Assembly (NCBI RefSeq): GCF_031455095.1
Contig: NZ_JAVDSB010000014.1
Location: 62,001 to 126,000, forward strand
Origin: Paenibacillus_E qinlingensis_A
Lineage (GTDB): Bacteria > Bacillota > Bacilli > Paenibacillales > NBRC-103111
Length of the DNA stretch: 64,000 bases
Direction of reading: 5' to 3'
Both the position numbers and the translations under genes were made by a program. This document shows positions 59,717 to 64,000 of this stretch, in pieces (position 1 is the first letter of the stretch; every line of letters starts with the position of its first letter). Below the pieces are notes generated by a model. That model was not told the DNA's origin. It saw only the letters and a program-made list of their open reading frames with translations, and did not search any database.

Positions 59717-60880
59717 CTATACTTCGCTAATACTCACCCATCGGCGCTGAGCAATCGATTGATCCACGGCTTCCAACACCTCTTGGCATTTCACACCATC
59801 CACGAAATTCGGAACCGGCTGCCGGTCTTCAGAAAGCGCTGTCATCAACTCTACAACTTCATGTACAAAAGTATGTTCATACCCAATCGTATGTCCGGCT
59901 GGCCACCAAGCATCCATATACGCATGCGCGGCATCTGTTGCAAGAACACGTCTGAAGCCCTGAACATCCTCATCATCACTTGTAAAATACACCTGTAACT
60001 CATTCAATCGCTCGAAATCGAATTTTACGCTGCCTTTACTGCCATTAATTTCAAAAGAGTTCGTACACCGGTGCCCGGGAGCAAATCTCGTTGCCTCGAA
60101 GCTGCCTAAAGCGCCATTCGCGAAGCGAGCCATGAATAATGTCGCATCATCTACCGTCACAGGACCATGCGGCGCATCTTTGCTGCCTTTGGCACTAAGC
60201 CCCGTCATCGATGTCGGCAATGGACGCTCTTTCACGAACGTTTCACTCATCCCGATTACCTCGGTCATATCGCCTACGAGGAAGTGCGCAAGATCGATGA
60301 GATGCGCGCCTAGATCGCCATGTGATCCTGATCCCGCTATCTCCTTCTGCAAACGCCATACCAAAGGGAACGTCGGATCGACGATCCAATCCTGCAGGAA
60401 CCACGCGCGGAAGTGATAGATCTGGCCGAGACGGCCGCTCTCCACGAGCTTCTTCGCCAGTTGTACCGCAGGTGCAAAACGATAGTTGAAGCCGACCATG
60501 TGCTTCACCCCAGCCTCTTCAGCCGCTTCGAGCATCTCCCTTGCATCCGCAAGGGTCAGTGCCAGCGGCTTCTCGCAGAACAGATGCTTGCCGGCCTTCG
60601 CCGCCGCCAAGGCAATCTCCTTGTGCGCATCGCTTGGCGCATTGATATCGACGATGTCGATCTCAGGGTTCGTCACCAGCTCGCGCCAATCTGTCACGTA
60701 CCCGTCCCAGCCGAATTGCTCCGTCGCCTGACGAACACCGCTTTCATCGCGACCACAGATGAGCTTCATCTTGGGAATCGCCGTCTGTGGAAAGAACATC
60801 GGTAAATCTTTATAAGCATGACTATGTGCTTTTCCCATAAATTTATAGCCAATCATCCCAACATTGAACGTTTTCTTCAT
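59717..60880 (-). CDS. Gfo/Idh/MocA-family oxidoreductase
   Basis: About 387 residues: KTFNVGMIGYKFMGKAHSHAYKDL, VDINAPSDAHKEIALAAAKAGKHLFCEKPLALTLADAREML and GSGSHGDLGAHLIDLAHFLVGDMTEVIG. ATG 60880 is used because GGGAGG lies ten bases upstream; the frame is open to a TTG at 60898 that would be part of the ribosome binding site. First gene of the three-gene operon. Confidence 0.86.
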   Translation of the reverse strand: MKKTFNVGMIGYKFMGKAHSHAYKDLPMFFPQTAIPKMKLICGRDESGVRQATEQFGWDGYVTDWRELVTNPEIDIVDINAPSDAHKEIALAAAKAGKHLFCEKPLALTLADAREMLEAAEEAGVKHMVGFNYRFAPAVQLAKKLVESGRLGQIYHFRAWFLQDWIVDPTFPLVWRLQKEIAGSGSHGDLGAHLIDLAHFLVGDMTEVIGMSETFVKERPLPTSMTGLSAKGSKDAPHGPVTVDDATLFMARFANGALGSFEATRFAPGHRCTNSFEINGSKGSVKFDFERLNELQVYFTSDDEDVQGFRRVLATDAAHAYMDAWWPAGHTIGYEHTFVHEVVELMTALSEDRQPVPNFVDGVKCQEVLEAVDQSIAQRRWVSISEV

Positions 60881-60898
60881 CGGATTCACGCCTCCCAA

Positions 60899-61228
60899 GT
60901 GTGTTTACTATCTAGTGCCTTGCCACTCGCAATCGCTTCCAATCTTCACTCTTTACTCTTTACCCTTTGCTCTGCACCCTACACTCAGCACTCCTCACCA
61001 ACTCAACGCCTACCCGTCGACCACCAAATAACTGGAAAACATACATCTATTTCTGCCAGTAACCAACTGATTTTTCAATCTAACTGGAAAACATACAGTT
61101 AATAATTCGCTTTCTACTCCTTTATAAGCAAATCCACGAAATTAACTGTATAAAATCCATCTAAACCTCCAAATAAGCCAATTCCAACCTAATTACCTAC
61201 AGGAAATCCAGTTATTTCTGCCAACACC
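60899..61228. repeat. Intergenic repeats AACTGGAAAACATACA and relatives
   Basis: The 330-base gap holds AACTGGAAAACATACA at about 61028 and 61082, related AACTGTAT and CCAGTTATTTCTGCCA pieces near 61143 and 61207, and a C/T-rich low-complexity tract (60950-61015). No gene is seen. These look like short dispersed repeats. Confidence 0.6.
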
Positions 61229-62266
61229 CTAACTACCAACTCTCCATACCCCAGACTTCGAAGACTGCCTAATCTTCACTTCCGTCGGCAGCTTAACCTG
61301 CAGCTGAGCCTCGCCCGCTCCCCCGACAGTCGCAAGCACTGCACGTGCCGCCTGCTTGCCCATCTCAAAAAAGGGCACTTTAATGCTGCTGAGCGGCGGA
61401 TCACTTAGCTTGGCAGCATCGGAGTCATCGCACCCGATGACGGCAAAATCTCGCCCTGCGATCCAGCCGCGTTCACGAAGTCCTTGCAGCAAGCCAATCG
61501 CCATGCGATCATTAGCTGCAAATATGGCTTCTACCTGATCTCGGTTCTCCCATATCTGTGCCGCAGCCTCATAGCCACTAGTACGGCTGTAGTTCCCCTC
61601 AAACTGCAGCGAAAGGTCTATCGGTAAGCCCGCTTCCAGCGTTGCCTTTTGATACCCATGAAGTCTGTCCATCGAATTGGAATACTGGGGAGAACCGTTG
61701 AGAAAGGCAATCTTTCGATAGCCTTCATCCAACAAATGGCGTACCGCCTGATAGCTCCCCTCCACATGATCCGCATCAACTTCAAGGAAGGATAATCCTT
61801 CGAATCGTTGATTAACTAAGCAAAACGGAAGTCCCTGCTCCTGCAATTGCAGTAATGAACTTCGCTGAGCTTCGGTATCTCTCGCCCCAAGGATGACGCA
61901 AGCATCCACCTTCTGCGAACGATATAACCGGCCATAATCCAAGTCGTCATCCGGTGCTAGCAGGGACAGCAACATGTCATAGCCTTGCTCCCGAACCTGC
62001 TCCCCGATCCCGCTTAATATTTCTGCAAAATAATAGGCCGAAAACAGATGCACCTTTGGCATATACGGAAGTACCACGCCTAGATTGCCACTTCTTCTGC
62101 GAGCGAAGCTTTGCGCAATCGCATTCGGATGGTAGCCCAGTACTTTTGCCGCTTCTAGCACACGTTCTTTAGTTGCAGGCTTCATCGGACCGAGTCCATT
62201 GAACACGCGAGATACGGTCGCCTCTGATACTTTGGCTAACTCGGCAACCTCTTTTCTCGTTACCAT
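61229..62266 (-). CDS. LacI-family transcriptional regulator
   Basis: About 345 residues: MVTRKEVAELAKVSEATVSRVFNGLGPMKPATKERVLEAAKVLGYHPNAIAQSFARRRSGNLGVVLP, then a periplasmic-binding-like effector domain with AIFAANDRMAIGLLQGLRERGWIAGRDFAVIGCDDSDAAKLSDPPLSSIKVPFFEMG. AAGGGAG nine bases before ATG 62266 supports that start over ATG 62290. Probably controls the Gfo/ThuA operon and itself; a matching operator is seen only in front of its own gene. Confidence 0.87.
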   Translation of the reverse strand: MVTRKEVAELAKVSEATVSRVFNGLGPMKPATKERVLEAAKVLGYHPNAIAQSFARRRSGNLGVVLPYMPKVHLFSAYYFAEILSGIGEQVREQGYDMLLSLLAPDDDLDYGRLYRSQKVDACVILGARDTEAQRSSLLQLQEQGLPFCLVNQRFEGLSFLEVDADHVEGSYQAVRHLLDEGYRKIAFLNGSPQYSNSMDRLHGYQKATLEAGLPIDLSLQFEGNYSRTSGYEAAAQIWENRDQVEAIFAANDRMAIGLLQGLRERGWIAGRDFAVIGCDDSDAAKLSDPPLSSIKVPFFEMGKQAARAVLATVGGAGEAQLQVKLPTEVKIRQSSKSGVWRVGS

Positions 62267-62289
62267 GTTGATTGGCTCCCTTCCGCTCA

Positions 62290-62344
62290 TTTACATGTAA
62301 AATGTACACGCGTACATTCTCTCATCATAGGTTGTTTCTGTCAA
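62290..62344 (-). promoter_or_regulatory. Promoter and palindromic operators of the second LacI gene
   Basis: Minus strand TTGACA (62339-62344), 17 bases, GAGAAT (62316-62321). Overlapping or just after it lie the near-palindrome AATGTACACGCGTACATT (62301-62318) and the perfect palindrome TTTACATGTAAA (62290-62301), a layout suited to autorepression. Confidence 0.65.
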
Positions 62345-62439
62345 TATAAAATCCAATATTTTCTTCCATTCCGCTTTTCCGCATTTTTCGACATTTTCAT
62401 TAAATTTTCATAAAGAAATACGAAAAAAAAGTCCATTTA

Positions 62440-62468
62440 TTGTCATAAAAGCAAACTCTTAATATTGT
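62440..62468 (+). promoter_or_regulatory. SigmaA-type promoter of GGDEF-EAL gene
   Basis: TTGTCA, 17 bases, TATTGT, about 70 bases before ATG 62538. Confidence 0.5.
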
Positions 62469-62537
62469 GAAAATCCTCTTAGAGCCTTATGATAAAGGGT
62501 ATTGGGACAACTATGAGATGGGAATGAGTGATAGCAA

Positions 62538-63902
62538 ATGAAAGCAATCTGGCGCCATCTTCAGTTTACTGCGACTTCAACGATCGATGCTCTCAAAAGC
62601 AGATCACAAATCACTCGACTTCACACTCGCGGACAGCTCCTCGCCCAATTAGAGCATGCTGTTCGAAAGTATTATAACTCCTCCAATTCACATGTTCGTG
62701 CATGTCTTGTTTTCGATATTGATCGTTTCCGGCAAGTTAATACCTCACTTGGATACGATTGCGGGGACCATCTATTACAAGAATTAGGCCGCAGATTAAA
62801 AGCCTTAGATCAGATCGATCTTGTCGTACGATCTGGCGATGATGAATACACGCTCCTTCTTCGGGCACAGACAGAGAAACAACTTGAAACTGCCCTGCAT
62901 CGCGTTCAACAGATTTTTGAATCCCCCTTTACCTACCAGGGTCAGGACTGCTTTCTTCGTGCAAGCTTCGGTCTGAATGACCTTACGATAACACCTGATA
63001 ATGTAGCGCAAGTCTTCCTCCAAGCTGAGCAAGCGCTCCTCATGGCCAAACAAACAGGTAAGAATAAATTAATTACTTTCCAGGCTATGCCTTTACTACC
63101 ACGGTTCACAAGTCAGATTCACATGGAGACCGACCTCCGCAAAGCGATCACAGAGAATCAACTTTGTTTATACTACCAACCTCGCCTTGAGCTGTCTACA
63201 GGGCACATTAGCTGCCTTGAAGCCTTGGTGCGTTGGAATCATCCCCTATACGGCATGATTGCTCCAGCTGATTTCATCCCGATTGCGGAAGAATCCGGTC
63301 TTATTATACAGCTAGGAGAATGGGTGTTACGGGAAGCTTGCCTTCAGAAAGCACGATGGCTAGCCCAAGATAAGCTCGATTATCAAGTCGCCGTCAACAT
63401 TTCCCCCTGCCAGTTTCAAGATGAAAGCTTCGCGGACAAAGCCATTCGCATCATTGAACAAACAGGTATTCATCCTTCTTACCTAGAGTTCGAAATTACT
63501 GAAAGCTCTATTATGCAAAATATGGACAAAACCATCGCTGTCCTTGATAAGCTCTGTGCCAAAGGAATCTCCATCTCCATCGATGACTTTGGCATTGGAT
63601 ACTCGTCCCTCAATTACTTAAAGGAATTTCCGATTCATTGCCTCAAAATTGACCGTTCCTTCGTGAAAAACATTCAAAGCAATTCCAATGATTTAGCGAT
63701 TACGAATGCCATCATTCACCTCGGCCATGCGCTCAATATCCAAGTCGTCGCCGAAGGGGTTGAAGATGTGGGGCAGCTTGATATTCTCAAAGAAACGACC
63801 TGCACAACGATTCAAGGCTTCTTGCTTAGTCCCCCTGTTTCCGCTTATGAGATTGAACAAACCTTTCATATGTATGACAACAGACCGGTTATGATTTCAT
63901 AA
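62538..63902 (+). CDS. GGDEF-EAL protein with degenerate GGDEF, probable c-di-GMP phosphodiesterase
   Basis: 454 residues, no membrane segment or sensor domain seen. The GGDEF domain (about residues 30-185, LVFDIDRFRQVNTSLGYDCGDHLLQELGRRL) has SGDDEY where GGDEF is needed, so cyclase activity is unlikely. The EAL domain is intact: EALVRWNHP, NISPCQFQ, FEITESSIMQN, DDFGIGYSSL, LKIDRSFV and VVAEGVED. It should hydrolyse c-di-GMP, with the GGDEF part perhaps binding GTP as a regulator. Confidence 0.87.
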   Translation: MKAIWRHLQFTATSTIDALKSRSQITRLHTRGQLLAQLEHAVRKYYNSSNSHVRACLVFDIDRFRQVNTSLGYDCGDHLLQELGRRLKALDQIDLVVRSGDDEYTLLLRAQTEKQLETALHRVQQIFESPFTYQGQDCFLRASFGLNDLTITPDNVAQVFLQAEQALLMAKQTGKNKLITFQAMPLLPRFTSQIHMETDLRKAITENQLCLYYQPRLELSTGHISCLEALVRWNHPLYGMIAPADFIPIAEESGLIIQLGEWVLREACLQKARWLAQDKLDYQVAVNISPCQFQDESFADKAIRIIEQTGIHPSYLEFEITESSIMQNMDKTIAVLDKLCAKGISISIDDFGIGYSSLNYLKEFPIHCLKIDRSFVKNIQSNSNDLAITNAIIHLGHALNIQVVAEGVEDVGQLDILKETTCTTIQGFLLSPPVSAYEIEQTFHMYDNRPVMIS

Positions 63903-63906
63903 CCGG
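63885..63906. terminator. Convergent hairpin at end of GGDEF-EAL gene
   Basis: CCGGTTATGA-TT-TCATAACCGG perfect palindrome spanning both convergent stop codons; no T-run on either side. Confidence 0.5.
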
Positions 63907-64000
63907 CCGTAAGCTTTGGCATATCTTCTGATTTTGGCATAAATGCGCTTATCGGTAAGTCTCCGAAAAATGTAGGGATCCGGGCTCGTATTCACTTCTA
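63897..64000 (-). CDS. 3' end of an unidentified gene running off the right edge
   Basis: From the right edge the minus strand is open for 34 codons to a TGA at 63897-63899, ending NTSPDPYIFRRLTDKRIYAKIRRYAKAYGRL. The basic, structured tail and exact abutment with the convergent gene and hairpin suggest a real C-terminus. The family is not recognised from this fragment. Confidence 0.4.
   Translation of the reverse strand, partial: EVNTSPDPYIFRRLTDKRIYAKIRRYAKAYGRL

Overview
The window looks like a chromosomal segment of an endospore-forming low-to-mid GC Firmicute, most likely Paenibacillus or a close relative. Supporting signs are two complete gerA-type germinant receptor operons, lytH and yunB back to back, a small acid-soluble spore protein gene (sspI) next to a TrmH-type methyltransferase gene, purine-rich ribosome binding sites, TTG/GTG starts, and a degenerate IS1595-like transposase of a kind I recall from Paenibacillus. 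No rRNA, tRNA or CRISPR array was seen.

Layout. 0-3.3 kb: a nickel-pincer cofactor gene split into convergent LarC1 and LarC2 halves, then lytH and yunB. 3.3-5.2 kb: repeats and a frameshifted transposase. 5.2-7.8 kb: two secreted paralogues of unknown function, one with added FN3 and carbohydrate-binding-like modules. 7.9-14.6 kb: a LysR regulator divergent from an Fbp/PhnSTU-type ABC importer, followed by an overlapping beta-lactamase-fold gene and a nucleotidase-like HAD gene. 14.6-16.2 kb: a pentapeptide-repeat gene, an ECF sigma factor gene and a 33-codon membrane peptide. 16.2-23.9 kb: a Ter (TerD/TerC) stress operon with its biosynthetic module (HpcH lyase, PRTase-TRSP, StiP, HAD, ATP-grasp), preceded by an ECF-type promoter. 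24-27.7 kb: KtrB, a TIM-barrel isomerase and a DMT transporter behind an FMN riboswitch. 27.7-38 kb: two germination operons, an ATP-dependent DNA ligase, and an ECF41-type sigma factor whose promoter signature recurs in front of an AhpD-like gene 4 kb away. 38-43.4 kb: a Gfo/Idh oxidoreductase and a Fur-boxed siderophore ABC operon.

43.5-53.6 kb is a LacI-controlled module: a sugar ABC importer, an MFS carrier, a sugar-isomerase-like enzyme, two MBL hydrolases (one secreted) and a histidine phosphatase, laid out as two divergent transcription units. 53.6-55.9 kb is an island bracketed by copies of a dispersed hairpin repeat. It carries a remnant acetyltransferase and a type III toxin-antitoxin locus: four tandem 49-50 nt RNA repeats, an intervening terminator and a ToxN/AbiQ-like endoribonuclease gene. 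55.9-64 kb: TrmH methyltransferase, KtrA, sspI, a Gfo/ThuA/Gfo operon, another LacI regulator, a GGDEF-EAL protein with a degenerate GGDEF motif, and the tail of a gene running off the right edge.

The strongest items for follow-up are the type III toxin-antitoxin locus with unusually long repeats, the ECF41 regulon with two matching promoters, the ECF-driven Ter operon, the FMN-riboswitch-controlled DMT transporter (a flavin-uptake candidate), the inverted split of larC, and the LacI/MBL catabolic module.
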